A stretch of 64,000 bases of DNA from the NCBI RefSeq assembly GCF_050589705.1, contig NZ_JBNGOT010000006.1, positions 124,001 to 188,000 of the forward strand, written 5' to 3'. Below are positions 8,520 through 17,618 of the stretch, piece by piece. The notes beneath the pieces were generated by a model that worked only from the letters and a program-made list of their open reading frames with translations, had not been told where the DNA came from and ran no database searches. Position numbers and translations under genes: made by a program. This DNA is from Sunxiuqinia rutila. GTDB lineage: Bacteria; Bacteroidota; Bacteroidia; Bacteroidales; Prolixibacteraceae. Each line of letters opens with the position of its first letter. Positions within the stretch are counted from its first letter, which is position 1.

Positions 8520-11510
8520 TTGAGCAAGTTCATCGTAAAAAATCTGAAGGAGGTCTGTTCGAACATTCATTCGACCTAATAAATTGCCTTCGCGACTGGG
8601 GTAAACCCTATTGCTCAAGAAGATATAAACCAGTTGACTTTCGGGGTCGGCCCAAACAAAAGTGCCGGTAAACCCGGAGTGTCCAAAGCTTGCAGGGCTG
8701 GCTCCGATACAAGGATAAGCGGCATCGGGCGTTAACTCCCGGTTGTTGAGTAAGGGCTTATCAAAGCCCAGCCCCCGTCGGTTGTCATTTTCCGGAAATT
8801 GCACACGGGTAAACTCCTGCATTGTTTGAGACTGCAGATATTGGTATCCGCCGTATGTGCCCATCTGCAAATACATCTGCATCAGCTTGGCCAGGTCGTT
8901 GGCCGTGCCAAACAAACCCGCATTTCCGGATACGCCACCCAGCACAGCCGCTGCTTCATCATGCACCGTGCCGTGTATCTGACGTTTGCGGTAGTACTGA
9001 TCGTATTCTGCAGGCACAATTTCGTTTACTGAAAACTTTTCAAGCGGGTTGTAGGTCAAGCGGCCAGCCCCCAGGCGCTGATAATAGTTTTGATCCAGAA
9101 AATCGACGTAATTCTGGCCGGTTAGCCGCTGAGTCAATTTTGGTATGACCAAAAACGAAAGTCCGCTGTACACATACTTACCTGGTTCATTCAGGCTGGA
9201 CTTCCGAATGGTGCGATACATTTTCTTTGTAAACTTTTCATTCAGAAACAAGCCCGGAGCCACCTCCAGAGTATAATCCTTCTGCTTCTGAAAGGAATAC
9301 CAACGCGGTTTCAAGCTGCCATCGTCCACGGTTTCAGTCCAAAAGTTCAGGTAGGGTATCAATCCTGCCTGATGCGCCAGAATTTCCCGCCAACTCAGTG
9401 CTTCTTTATTGGAACGATGGAACAAACGTTTTTGCCAGTCGGGCCAGGCCTTTGAGAACGGCTCATCCAAATCAATCAGTCCATCATCGGTCATTTTCAA
9501 GACAGCTGCCAGCGCGCCGGTAATTTTGGTCACCGAAGCCAAATCATACAAATCGTTTTCCCGCACAGGCACCAGTTGTTCATAGGTGTGGTACCCATAG
9601 ATTTTATTGAAAATTACTTTCCCGTCCTTGGCAGCCAACACGCTGCAGCCCGGAGTGGCCTTTTTGACGATGGCTTCTCTCACCAAAGAATCAATGCGCC
9701 TATTCAGCCGGCTGCTGTTAAAACCCACTTCCTCCGGAATGGTATACTTCAGACGAATCGGTTCAAGAATGGTCAAACCATCGCCTGCCGCGTAATAGTC
9801 TCCCAGGCTAACCGGCAACTTCCCGGACGAGCTAATGCCGCCAAAAATTAACTGAGCCGCGAGCTCCTGCACCAGTGAATCATTCTGATAAGCCATAATC
9901 AGGCCTTTGGGTGCCTGAAAGTTCTTCACCTCAGCCAAGGCATAAGGACTGGAGAAGAATACCTCAATGGACTTTTTATCACTGGCCAGGTAGTTCAGCA
10001 AAGCTTCTGTCTGTCCGCTTAATCCATAGGGACGTTCCGGTCTGGTGCGCTGCATGTTGCCCACCTGCATCGAACGCCTTGTCTTACTTTCATACAAGTG
10101 AAGGCCTGCCACCACCAGGTTAAAGTCCTGCAACTGCTCCTTTACGGCTTCCAGCTCCTCTTTTGAAAAATGCTCCGGAAGAAAAAAATCGTGGATCTCC
10201 GTGTATTTCGCCAACATCTTCTGGAAAGGCGTCACCGGGGTACTTCCCACCGTCAGGCAGGCTATGCGAAGGGTATCGAGCCGCATCAGCGGAATCAGCT
10301 CCTGGCTGTTTTCAAGCAAAGTAAGCGACGACTCAATCACTTTCCGCTTTACCAATTCGGTTTGCGGGGCATTCAGGTCCTCAAGCAAACCATGCGGATC
10401 AACCGGCTCCAGTTGATCAAGTCCGGCCCAACGCTTAGCTGCCAAAACACGCCGGCATTTGCTGTTCACTTCTTCCCAACTAAGATTCCCCTGCTCAATT
10501 GCCCGTTTAATGCCTGCTATCGCCTGCTCGATGTCTTTCGGAAACTCCACCACATCATTGCCTGCTTTTAGTGCCAGTGCTTCTATCTCGCCCGGCGCAC
10601 CATAGGTATTTGCCCCGGCCATGTTCATGGCATCAGTAACAACTAAGCCATCGTATTGCCATTCATCACGCAAAACTCCTTGAATAATGCGGGCAGACAA
10701 GCTTGAAGGAATTCCCTTCAACGTATCCAGTTGCGGAACATTCAGGTGAGCCGTCATCACGCCTGCAATCCCTGCATCGGCCAACCGACGAAAAGGAAAT
10801 AGCTCAACAGAGTCGAGTCGTTCACGTGAATAAGGAACCAGCGGAAGGCTGTAGTGCGAGTCAGTTTGGGTGTCGCCATGCCCAGGGAAATGCTTGGCTA
10901 CTGCCAAAATACCATTCTCCTGCAAGCCCTGCATATACGCCAAACTGAAGTCGGCCACACGTTGCGGAGATTCACCAAAAGAACGCATCCCAATAATCGG
11001 ATTCAACGGCTGCGTGTTGCTGTCGGCAACAGGCCCGAAGCTCATTTGCACACCCAGCCGTTTCATCTGCCGGGCCATCTCTTTCCCGACTTCCCTTATC
11101 AATTCAGGATCATCCGATGCGCCCAACATCATATTGTATGGGAAAGCAATAACTCCTGGAAGCCGCATTCCTACCCCCCACTCTGCATCCATGGCAATCA
11201 TCAGAGGCGTTTGAGCAACCGATTGGTACAAGTTGGTTAAACGAGCTTGCTTAACCGGGTCGCCGGTGAAAAAAATAGCTCCGCCGAGGTTATATTTTTC
11301 AATCAGTTCTGCAACTTCAAATTGTTTCTCCAGGTCTGCGTTGGCTGCCGTGTTAATCCAAACCAGCTGTCCGATGCGCTGTTCGGGTGTCAGCGATTGA
11401 AACACAGAGTCAACCCAATGGTCCTGCAGCAAGGCATTCATCACAAACTGAGCCTGTGCTTTTACCGCAAGAAGAATGAAAAGCAAGCTAAAAAAGAGAA
11501 TCCGTTTCAT
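8517..11510 (-). CDS. NagZ-type beta-N-acetylhexosaminidase fused to AmiE/beta-lactamase-like serine hydrolase
   Basis: 997-residue two-enzyme protein with a signal peptide (1-20). Residues of about 30-390 form a GH3 NagZ domain with the diagnostic KHFPGHG loop (206-212, with D217 and H219) and the nucleophile region VVTDAMNM (D293). A GH3 C-terminal alpha/beta domain fills about 395-575. Residues of about 595-995 are a serine beta-lactamase-fold domain: SVTK (S659, K662), the tyrosine motif YSG (Y781) and HSG (944-946). In Bacillus, separate genes for NagZ and AmiE (an N-acetylmuramoyl-L-alanine amidase of this fold) sit beside murQ. Here the fusion is best read as stripping peptide from MurNAc and cutting GlcNAc from MurNAc in the periplasm. 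True beta-lactam resistance is less likely. It starts 34 bp after the NagX-like gene, in one operon. Confidence 0.92.
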   Translation of the reverse strand: MKRILFFSLLFILLAVKAQAQFVMNALLQDHWVDSVFQSLTPEQRIGQLVWINTAANADLEKQFEVAELIEKYNLGGAIFFTGDPVKQARLTNLYQSVAQTPLMIAMDAEWGVGMRLPGVIAFPYNMMLGASDDPELIREVGKEMARQMKRLGVQMSFGPVADSNTQPLNPIIGMRSFGESPQRVADFSLAYMQGLQENGILAVAKHFPGHGDTQTDSHYSLPLVPYSRERLDSVELFPFRRLADAGIAGVMTAHLNVPQLDTLKGIPSSLSARIIQGVLRDEWQYDGLVVTDAMNMAGANTYGAPGEIEALALKAGNDVVEFPKDIEQAIAGIKRAIEQGNLSWEEVNSKCRRVLAAKRWAGLDQLEPVDPHGLLEDLNAPQTELVKRKVIESSLTLLENSQELIPLMRLDTLRIACLTVGSTPVTPFQKMLAKYTEIHDFFLPEHFSKEELEAVKEQLQDFNLVVAGLHLYESKTRRSMQVGNMQRTRPERPYGLSGQTEALLNYLASDKKSIEVFFSSPYALAEVKNFQAPKGLIMAYQNDSLVQELAAQLIFGGISSSGKLPVSLGDYYAAGDGLTILEPIRLKYTIPEEVGFNSSRLNRRIDSLVREAIVKKATPGCSVLAAKDGKVIFNKIYGYHTYEQLVPVRENDLYDLASVTKITGALAAVLKMTDDGLIDLDEPFSKAWPDWQKRLFHRSNKEALSWREILAHQAGLIPYLNFWTETVDDGSLKPRWYSFQKQKDYTLEVAPGLFLNEKFTKKMYRTIRKSSLNEPGKYVYSGLSFLVIPKLTQRLTGQNYVDFLDQNYYQRLGAGRLTYNPLEKFSVNEIVPAEYDQYYRKRQIHGTVHDEAAAVLGGVSGNAGLFGTANDLAKLMQMYLQMGTYGGYQYLQSQTMQEFTRVQFPENDNRRGLGFDKPLLNNRELTPDAAYPCIGASPASFGHSGFTGTFVWADPESQLVYIFLSNRVYPSREGNLLGRMNVRTDLLQIFYDELAQ

Positions 11511-11544
11511 ACCGAAAGCTGTTTTGGTTTCCGCAATTTAATCA

Positions 11545-12654
11545 TTAAACCTTGATGAATATTTTCTTCTTGTAAAGCACATAGCCTATAAACCAGAAGA
11601 AAACAATGTGGGTAAGGGCAAACAGGAGCGACCCGTTCAAAGGGCCAGCCAATGGAACAAAAACCTCTTGATAAAGCCAGCTGTAAGCATTTTGCATTTC
11701 GCCATTCCGGCCTTCCCAACGAATAATCCGGCTGATGGTAATGGCCCACAAGCCAGACAGCGCGAAGATAAACAAGGGGTTCATGCCGAATACTACAAAA
11801 AAGGAGGTCCACTTCTGATAATGCTTCAAGTCGATAATCCAGACCAACACACCCAGGAAAATACTGGCCAGCCCTCCCGTATAAAGCACATACGAGCTTG
11901 TCCAAAGGGCCTTGTTGATTGGGAAAAACTGTCCCCAGACCAATCCGCCGATCACCCCTGCAATGCCCCAAAGCACCAATTGTTTGGGTACTTGCAATTT
12001 TTCATGCTGCTTGATTAGCGAACCGGCCAAGTAACCCAGTATTGCCGTTACAATAGCCGGCAATGTACTCAACAAACCCTCCGGATCGAAAGGAATACCA
12101 AAGCCCCGGTACAGGTGTTGCTCACCCAGAATCATTCGGTCAAACGGGATGGTGGCATTGCTCTCCAGACTGTATGGGTCACCCGTTCCCATAAAATATA
12201 TTATTCCCCAGTAAACCAACAAAATAATGCCTCCTATGTATGGCAGGTACTTCTTTTGAACCGATAAGACAATCAAGGAGGCGAACCCATAAACCAGTGC
12301 AATCCGCTGCAGTACGCCCATAATCCGCAACTGAGAAAAATCCTTACTCCACTGCGGAAAAGAATTCAGGAACAAGCCGATGGCAAAGATCAACACCGTT
12401 CGCCGACTCAGGCGCACCAGCGACTCCCTGTTCAGCTGATTGCCGTATTTTGAAAAAGAGAAAAACATGGATACCCCAACCACAAACAGGAAAAATGGAA
12501 AGACCAAATCGGTGGGCGTACATCCATGCCAGGCTGCATGGCGCAAAGGAGCATAGATATGCGACCAGCTGCCGGGAGTATTCACGGTTATCATCGCAGC
12601 AATCGTAATGCCGCGGAGCACATCAAGTGCGAGGTAGCGTTGCGTTGTTTTCAT
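11545..12654 (-). CDS. nagX: NagX-like (HGSNAT/DUF5009) membrane acetyltransferase-family protein
   Basis: 369-residue integral membrane protein with about ten predicted segments. The N-terminus RYLALDVLRGITIAAMITVN, followed by HAAWHGCTPTDLVFPFFLF, is typical of the heparan-alpha-glucosaminide N-acetyltransferase-like family; the histidines near residue 40 are the likely active site. Lysosomal members move an acetyl group across the membrane onto terminal glucosamine. Bacterial NagX proteins accompany GlcNAc or chitin catabolic genes, but their reaction is not settled. The start lies 32 bp inside the symporter gene, which implies translational coupling, and the nagZ fusion follows 34 bp later. 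A role in (re)acetylating amino sugars before NagZ acts is an attractive inference, not shown by sequence. Confidence 0.85.
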   Translation of the reverse strand: MKTTQRYLALDVLRGITIAAMITVNTPGSWSHIYAPLRHAAWHGCTPTDLVFPFFLFVVGVSMFFSFSKYGNQLNRESLVRLSRRTVLIFAIGLFLNSFPQWSKDFSQLRIMGVLQRIALVYGFASLIVLSVQKKYLPYIGGIILLVYWGIIYFMGTGDPYSLESNATIPFDRMILGEQHLYRGFGIPFDPEGLLSTLPAIVTAILGYLAGSLIKQHEKLQVPKQLVLWGIAGVIGGLVWGQFFPINKALWTSSYVLYTGGLASIFLGVLVWIIDLKHYQKWTSFFVVFGMNPLFIFALSGLWAITISRIIRWEGRNGEMQNAYSWLYQEVFVPLAGPLNGSLLFALTHIVFFWFIGYVLYKKKIFIKV

Positions 12655-14092
12655 TTGTATGTTTTTTTGTCAACAAGAGTAATCCAATAAACGTAAGTAA
12701 GCCATTCAGCAGCAAAAGTTCAAATCCAAATTGGTAGCCACCCAGCCAGCTTTCCGAATTGCGGTCAATCACCAAAGATAACACAGGCGACAGCAAGCCT
12801 ACAATAGGAACATAGCGATCCTTCACCTGTCGTTTGGTCAGAATTCCGAAAGTAAACAAACCCAGCAAGGGACCATAGGTGTACCCAGCCACCCGAAACA
12901 CAGCAGTCACCACACTTTCGTCGTTAATGATACGGAAGAGGACTATAACCAGGAAAACCAGCAATGAAAAGGCAATGTGCACCTTAAAACGAGTGGCTTT
13001 GCTATTATTCGCCTCAGCATCAATATTTAGAAAATCAATGCAAAACGAAGTTGTCAGCGCCGTCAGGGCGGAGTCGGCACTAGAGTAGGCTGCAGCCAGA
13101 ATACCAAGCAAAAACAGTGCTCCGGCCAATGGCCCAAAATATTGCATCGCCAACATCGGAAAAAGGTCATCGCTACGCTCGGGTATAGCCAGCCCTTTTT
13201 GCTGCACGAAAAAATAGAGCATTACGCCGAGGCACAGAAAAAGCAGGTTGGCAATGATAAAAGCCAGGCTAAACCAATAAATATTCTTCTGAGCATCCTG
13301 CTGCGTTTTGCAGGTCAGGTTTTTCTGCATCATATTCTGATCCAATCCATTGATCGTGATCACGATCCCCAAACCAGCCAGAAACTGCTTGAAAAAGTTG
13401 GTTTTCGACTGCCAATCCCAATCGAAGATCCGGCTGTACGGATGATTGGCCACTGTTTCCACCAAGCCCCCGGCACTCAGGTCCAGTTGTTCCGAAATAA
13501 CCCAAATGGTCATCCCTACGGCCCCTAAAATAAAAAGTGTCTGTAAGGAGTCGGTCCACACAACCGTCTTAATTCCGGCCCGGTGCGTATAAATCCAGAT
13601 TAATAGCAGGGTGAGCAAAACCGTCAACCAGAAAGGAATACCCAGCGCATCGAAAAAAGCCAGTTGAAGCACACCAGCCGCCAGGTAAAGCCGAAAAGAG
13701 GCTCCAATGGTTTGAGAAAGCAGGAAAAAGAAAGCTCCTGTTTTGTATGAACGAAGGCCAAAACGCTGATCGAGATAAGTATAGATGGAAACGAGCCGAA
13801 GCTTGTAATACAGAGGAATTAAAACCAATGCAATGATCCAGTAACCGACAAAGTTGCCTAGCAAAAACTGCAAATACGTCCAGCCCGTGTTGCCCACCTC
13901 GCCCGGCACCGAAATAAAAGTCACCCCCGAAATGGTAGAACCAATCATGCCAAAGGCCACCAAGTACCACGGAGACCGGCGATTTCCCGTAAAAAAAGTA
14001 TCGTTGCTGGCATTTCTTGAGGTCAGGTAAGAAATCACCATCAACAAGCCAAAAAACAAAAGAATAACAGTCAGAATCAGCGAATTAGTCAT
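12623..14092 (-). CDS. Sodium:solute symporter (SSS family), probable amino-sugar uptake
   Basis: 489-residue inner-membrane protein with 13 or so hydrophobic segments. It has SSS-family landmarks: an N-terminal FFTGNRRSPWYLVAFGMIGS stretch, GVTFISVPGEVG after it, and a Na-site-like AAAYSSADSALTALTTSF segment late in the protein. Members of this family in sugar loci carry hexoses, sialic acid or amino sugars with sodium. Lying between the GH9-deacetylase gene (41 bp) and the NagX-like gene (32 bp overlap), it is the obvious inner-membrane entry route for MurNAc or GlcNAc released in the periplasm, which the kinase at 16770 would then phosphorylate. No PTS components are present, in line with a symporter-plus-kinase strategy. 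The substrate is inferred from context. Confidence 0.9.
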   Translation of the reverse strand: MTNSLILTVILLFFGLLMVISYLTSRNASNDTFFTGNRRSPWYLVAFGMIGSTISGVTFISVPGEVGNTGWTYLQFLLGNFVGYWIIALVLIPLYYKLRLVSIYTYLDQRFGLRSYKTGAFFFLLSQTIGASFRLYLAAGVLQLAFFDALGIPFWLTVLLTLLLIWIYTHRAGIKTVVWTDSLQTLFILGAVGMTIWVISEQLDLSAGGLVETVANHPYSRIFDWDWQSKTNFFKQFLAGLGIVITINGLDQNMMQKNLTCKTQQDAQKNIYWFSLAFIIANLLFLCLGVMLYFFVQQKGLAIPERSDDLFPMLAMQYFGPLAGALFLLGILAAAYSSADSALTALTTSFCIDFLNIDAEANNSKATRFKVHIAFSLLVFLVIVLFRIINDESVVTAVFRVAGYTYGPLLGLFTFGILTKRQVKDRYVPIVGLLSPVLSLVIDRNSESWLGGYQFGFELLLLNGLLTFIGLLLLTKKHTNENNATLPRT

Positions 14093-14133
14093 AGTATAAA
14101 TTCAGCATAAAAAATTTCAACCCTACATCCTCA

Positions 14134-16611
14134 TCACAAACGGCTTGGCTGGTAGCCTTTATTGGTCAGGAAATCCAAAAGTTCATCCAGATGATGATAA
14201 AACTTATCGGTTCGTTCAGCAGCTGTTCCCAGATGAATCAAAATAACAGCCCCATTAAGTCCGGCCAGTTGATCGTTTTCAAAGCTTTTCAGGTCATTTA
14301 GAATCCTTTCTGACGATCGGTAGTTTTTCATGTCAGGAGTTGTGTAATCTGCGTTGGTGCGTATCCCCGGTGTAAAATTAACCACTTGTAAACCCAGCTG
14401 CTTACTCCAGTTGACAATGGCTTCATTGTACCATTCGTAAGGCGCCAAAAAGTAAGGTGCTTCGGATGGATCAATGCCCAGCTCGGCCATTTTATGATAG
14501 TTGGCTACCAGATCCTTTTCAAACACTTCGCGCGTTACCAGCAGTGAGTCGCGTTTCTCCCAGTCAGCGTAAAGCAAATGCTTATCCGAATGGGCCCCCA
14601 GATAATGGCCATCCTTCATCAACCGGGCAATTAATTTCTGGTTATCCTGATTTTCATAAAAGTCTCCGGTAAAGAAGAAGGAAGCCTCCTGGTTGTGTTT
14701 CTTCAAGGTTTTAGCAATCAGCTCGCAGCCATCGTTGTAGTCATGTGCGGAGAAAATCAGGTAAACCTTCCGGCTCGTGGTATCCATCCGCACCAATGCC
14801 CCCTGAGTGTCTTTTACCACCCGGCTCATGGTTTGGCCTTTTTGCCCCTCAACTTCCAGCGAAGAAAATAAAAAGCTCAAGCTCGCCGTGCCATCCATGG
14901 TCGGTTCATTCGATGAGTAATCGCCAATATCATCATGATAAACGGCTTTCCCCTTCTGGAAATTGGCATATTCATCCGGTTCCAAAAGCTGAATCCCACG
15001 CAGACTCTCGTAAATCGATCGGTAAACCGGTCCATCCACCAGCCCGCCAGTGGTGGTTTCATGCATCAGAACCGTGATGGAAGAATGCGGTTTTTCCGGG
15101 TAATCACCTCCCTCAGGAAGTCCGCAGATCATACTTGTCCCCCAGGGATTACAGCCTAAAAGCCAGTCGACCAGGGCCGCTTCAAGCGTTGCGAAAGTCT
15201 CATCGCCACTGAGCTGACGGTACAGCCGGGCCTGAGTAGCTGCCCCGGCTACAAAATTGTTGGAACACCACTGAAAAGGAATTCCAAGCTGAAAAGGATC
15301 ATTGCCTGCAAAGTGCTTTAAATGGCTCAGTCCTTGTTTCATCAGGGCCAGAAATTGCTCGGAAGTGGATTCATTGGCGGATTGTGCCAGCAAAGCATGT
15401 CCCAAGTTAACAAACGGGTAGTACTGGTAATGCCTTGCCCGATGCAAAGCCATCCAGGGGGTAACCGGTTCCAGCGCACCCCAGTAACGCGCCTGTTGCT
15501 GATAGTCATCCTTACCAGACAATTGGTAAAGCGAAGCTGCTGCCAACTCCATATCATCGATGTAATTTTCCTCTTCATAGAAATAAGGAGAAACCATGCA
15601 GGCTGTTTGACACACCCCAGGATCAGAAAGTGCAAAAGTCCAGGCGTCTTCAGCCTTTTGGTGTATCACCTCAGCCAACTGAGGGTCTATATCGTCAAAC
15701 AACTGAGCGCCCAATGCAAACGCCGAAGCATACTTGGCAGCCGTAGAAGCCACCCCAGTACTCCGATTTTTATGTTTTCCCAAGCCTTGTGGTTTTCCGG
15801 TAACAAAATACACCGGACGTGCTTTCCCCAGCCCATAGCTAACCGTATCCTTGTTGGGCAGACGATACCCTCTATGATCGCGATCATCAGCAATTTGGTT
15901 GTACATCTCATCTTTTGCCGGATTCATTTTCAAAAGCCACTCCAGCCCCCAGCGCGCTTCGTCCAAAATATCAGGTATTCCATTAGCTCCGGCTAAGCCA
16001 TTGGCCTGGTATTTATCGCCAAAAGCCTCCGGATTTTGCTGGTAGGCAAATAGCATCTGGTAGGTTGCATTGGCTGAAGTCGTTAAATATTGCAGGTAAT
16101 CAGAGGCGTCATGCCAGCCACCGGTCACGTCAATCTGCTCGCCGGAACGGGTCGGATGATCGACAATAACACCATCGTGTAAGTGGCAAGAGTCATTTAA
16201 AAACGGGTTGAAACCACAACGTTGCTGACGCATGTAGTTCAGCACAAAGTCGGCCGTTCCATCGTAAACATCGTTTCCAATGCGAAAGGAAGGCGATTGC
16301 GCTGCTCCTGCCTGAACAAAGAAACCACCGGCTTCCTGGAAAGCTGAAAAATCGAGCCGGTAGGCAGACTGCATCCCCCAAAGCGAGGCATCTGCAATTT
16401 CAGCCGAAGCTTCATAAACTTTCTCTCCGGAAATTTTGTCATACAACTCAAACTTATCGATTATAAGCTCCTCAGGGCTCAACAAAACAGCTGTTTTAAA
16501 TGCCTTGGGAAGATAGCCCAGTTGATTGATACGAATAACAGGCTGTGCCGAAAGCCTTAAAGCCCCACAAAATACAAAGAATACAAGGAGCGTAATTAGC
16601 TTATAGTTCAT
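14134..16611 (-). CDS. GH9 glycoside hydrolase fused to NodB/CE4-type deacetylase domain
   Basis: 825 residues with a signal peptide (1-22). Residues 23-110 form the cellulase N-terminal Ig-like domain (IRINQLGYLPKAFKTAVL). The GH9 (alpha/alpha)6 domain follows, with the catalytic aspartates in GGWHDASDY (D168, D171) and the acid in YSSNEPTMDG (E569). Residues of about 613-825 form a polysaccharide-deacetylase-like domain with FFFTGDF and metal-site histidines in AHSDKH (H674, H678); the usual TFDDG motif is replaced by HDYNDG (D624, D627). Although GH9 is mainly a cellulase family, some members are exo-glucosaminidases on chitosan oligomers, and the deacetylase partner favours an amino-sugar substrate. 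It is the promoter-proximal gene of the leftward operon, divergent from the kinase gene. Confidence 0.9.
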   Translation of the reverse strand: MNYKLITLLVFFVFCGALRLSAQPVIRINQLGYLPKAFKTAVLLSPEELIIDKFELYDKISGEKVYEASAEIADASLWGMQSAYRLDFSAFQEAGGFFVQAGAAQSPSFRIGNDVYDGTADFVLNYMRQQRCGFNPFLNDSCHLHDGVIVDHPTRSGEQIDVTGGWHDASDYLQYLTTSANATYQMLFAYQQNPEAFGDKYQANGLAGANGIPDILDEARWGLEWLLKMNPAKDEMYNQIADDRDHRGYRLPNKDTVSYGLGKARPVYFVTGKPQGLGKHKNRSTGVASTAAKYASAFALGAQLFDDIDPQLAEVIHQKAEDAWTFALSDPGVCQTACMVSPYFYEEENYIDDMELAAASLYQLSGKDDYQQQARYWGALEPVTPWMALHRARHYQYYPFVNLGHALLAQSANESTSEQFLALMKQGLSHLKHFAGNDPFQLGIPFQWCSNNFVAGAATQARLYRQLSGDETFATLEAALVDWLLGCNPWGTSMICGLPEGGDYPEKPHSSITVLMHETTTGGLVDGPVYRSIYESLRGIQLLEPDEYANFQKGKAVYHDDIGDYSSNEPTMDGTASLSFLFSSLEVEGQKGQTMSRVVKDTQGALVRMDTTSRKVYLIFSAHDYNDGCELIAKTLKKHNQEASFFFTGDFYENQDNQKLIARLMKDGHYLGAHSDKHLLYADWEKRDSLLVTREVFEKDLVANYHKMAELGIDPSEAPYFLAPYEWYNEAIVNWSKQLGLQVVNFTPGIRTNADYTTPDMKNYRSSERILNDLKSFENDQLAGLNGAVILIHLGTAAERTDKFYHHLDELLDFLTNKGYQPSRL

Positions 16612-16708
16612 ATGTCAGGTTTTTAAAGAAAACTTTTGATCCTTGGACGGCTCAAAAACTCCAGTTAGGTTTCTCCTTCAAAAATAAGTTTTTAATCACA
16701 CAAAAGCA

Positions 16709-16727
16709 AAATCTGTAATACATCTTA
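16709..16727. promoter_or_regulatory. Candidate GntR operator between the divergent GH9 and kinase operons
   Basis: Dyad AAATCTGTA-A-TACATCTTA, core TGTAATACA at 16714-16722. The right arm is identical to the site ahead of susC; the left arm matches less well (6 of 9). It lies 98 bp upstream of the GH9 gene and 43 bp upstream of the kinase gene, where one bound repressor could control both arms. Confidence 0.45.
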
Positions 16728-16731
16728 TAAC

Positions 16732-16765
16732 TTTCTTTATTATGAACCAAAATTCCTTATATTTG
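16732..16765 (+). promoter_or_regulatory. Bacteroidota-type promoter of the kinase-murQ operon
   Basis: TATATTTG at 16758-16765 matches the -7 consensus TAnnTTTG exactly. A weak -33 element (TTTC 16732-16735 or TTTA 16736-16739) stands 22 or 18 bp upstream. Transcription would begin at or next to the ATG at 16770, giving a nearly leaderless mRNA. The candidate operator dyad lies just upstream. Confidence 0.6.
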
Positions 16766-16769
16766 CTTC

Positions 16770-17618
16770 ATGATTCGATTAATTGCTGATAGTGGATCAA
16801 CCAAGACCGATTGGTTGCTGACAGGTAAGGTTTCCAAAGAGCTGGCCTTTCAAACGAAAGGAATTAATCCGTTCTTCAGAACCAGTGAAGATATCTATGA
16901 AGAACTTCGCGAAAAATTGCTTCTTCCCGCCGGAACCAGTGTAGACAAAATCGAGTTCTACGGGGCAGGCATTATCAACCAGGAACGAGGCGATGTTATC
17001 AAAAAAGCCCTTGAACGGCTATTCCCCAATGTTTCAATAGAAACAGCCAGCGATGCTTTGGGTGCAGCCCGGGCATTATTTGGCACCGAAGCCGGAATCG
17101 CCTGCATTGTGGGCACGGGCTCCAACAGCTGCCTGTACGATGGTCAGAAAATCGTTAGCGGCATTCCTCCGCTAGGCTTCATTCTTGGAGATGAATTTAG
17201 CGGGGCGGTACTCGGAAAAAAACTGTTGGGCGACTATTTCAAAAACATCATGCCTGCCGATTGTAAAAAACTGTTTGAAAGCGAATTTTCACTCGATCAG
17301 GCAGAAGTATTGACACGAGTCTATCGGACCGAACGGCCAAACAAGTACCTGGCTGGCTTTGCTCCTTTCCTATCCAGGCACCTGGCAGTCCCCTACTGCC
17401 ACAGGCTGGTGACAACGAGCGCCAAAGAGTTTTTTGAACGCAATATCCTTCAGCTGCCCGAAGCCGGAAATTATCCACTTGGCTTTGTGGGCTCTGTGGC
17501 CTGGCACTTCAAGCCAATCATTGATGAATTGGCTCAAGCTTATGGGTTTCCGACACCAATCATTCTGAAGGGGCCCATCGATAAGTTGAAAGAGTATCAT
17601 GAACATACCGAAGAATAA
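16770..17618 (+). CDS. murK: BadF/BadG/BcrA/BcrD-type ATPase, probable MurNAc/GlcNAc kinase
   Basis: 282-residue cytoplasmic kinase of the ASKHA fold. The phosphate-1 loop DSGSTKTDWLL is at residues 7-17, the adenosine/phosphate-2 region GTGSNSCLYDG near 117-127, and the PPLGFILGDEFSGAVLGKKLL segment typical of N-acetylglucosamine-kinase-like members follows. The start at 16770 is fixed by the P-loop beginning at residue 7. Its product, MurNAc-6-phosphate, would be the direct substrate of MurQ, whose gene overlaps this one by 20 bp. A comparable kinase-MurQ pairing is known in Tannerella. GlcNAc kinase activity is an alternative or additional role, so the symbol is tentative. Confidence 0.85.
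   Translation: MIRLIADSGSTKTDWLLTGKVSKELAFQTKGINPFFRTSEDIYEELREKLLLPAGTSVDKIEFYGAGIINQERGDVIKKALERLFPNVSIETASDALGAARALFGTEAGIACIVGTGSNSCLYDGQKIVSGIPPLGFILGDEFSGAVLGKKLLGDYFKNIMPADCKKLFESEFSLDQAEVLTRVYRTERPNKYLAGFAPFLSRHLAVPYCHRLVTTSAKEFFERNILQLPEAGNYPLGFVGSVAWHFKPIIDELAQAYGFPTPIILKGPIDKLKEYHEHTEE

Noticed and set aside
8517..11510. A true beta-lactamase resistance gene
   Set aside because: The hydrolase domain is fused to NagZ in a MurNAc locus and fits AmiE-like amidases better.
15322..15996. 224-codon frame antisense to the GH9 gene
   Set aside because: Shadow frame without domains; the GH9 reading is unambiguous.
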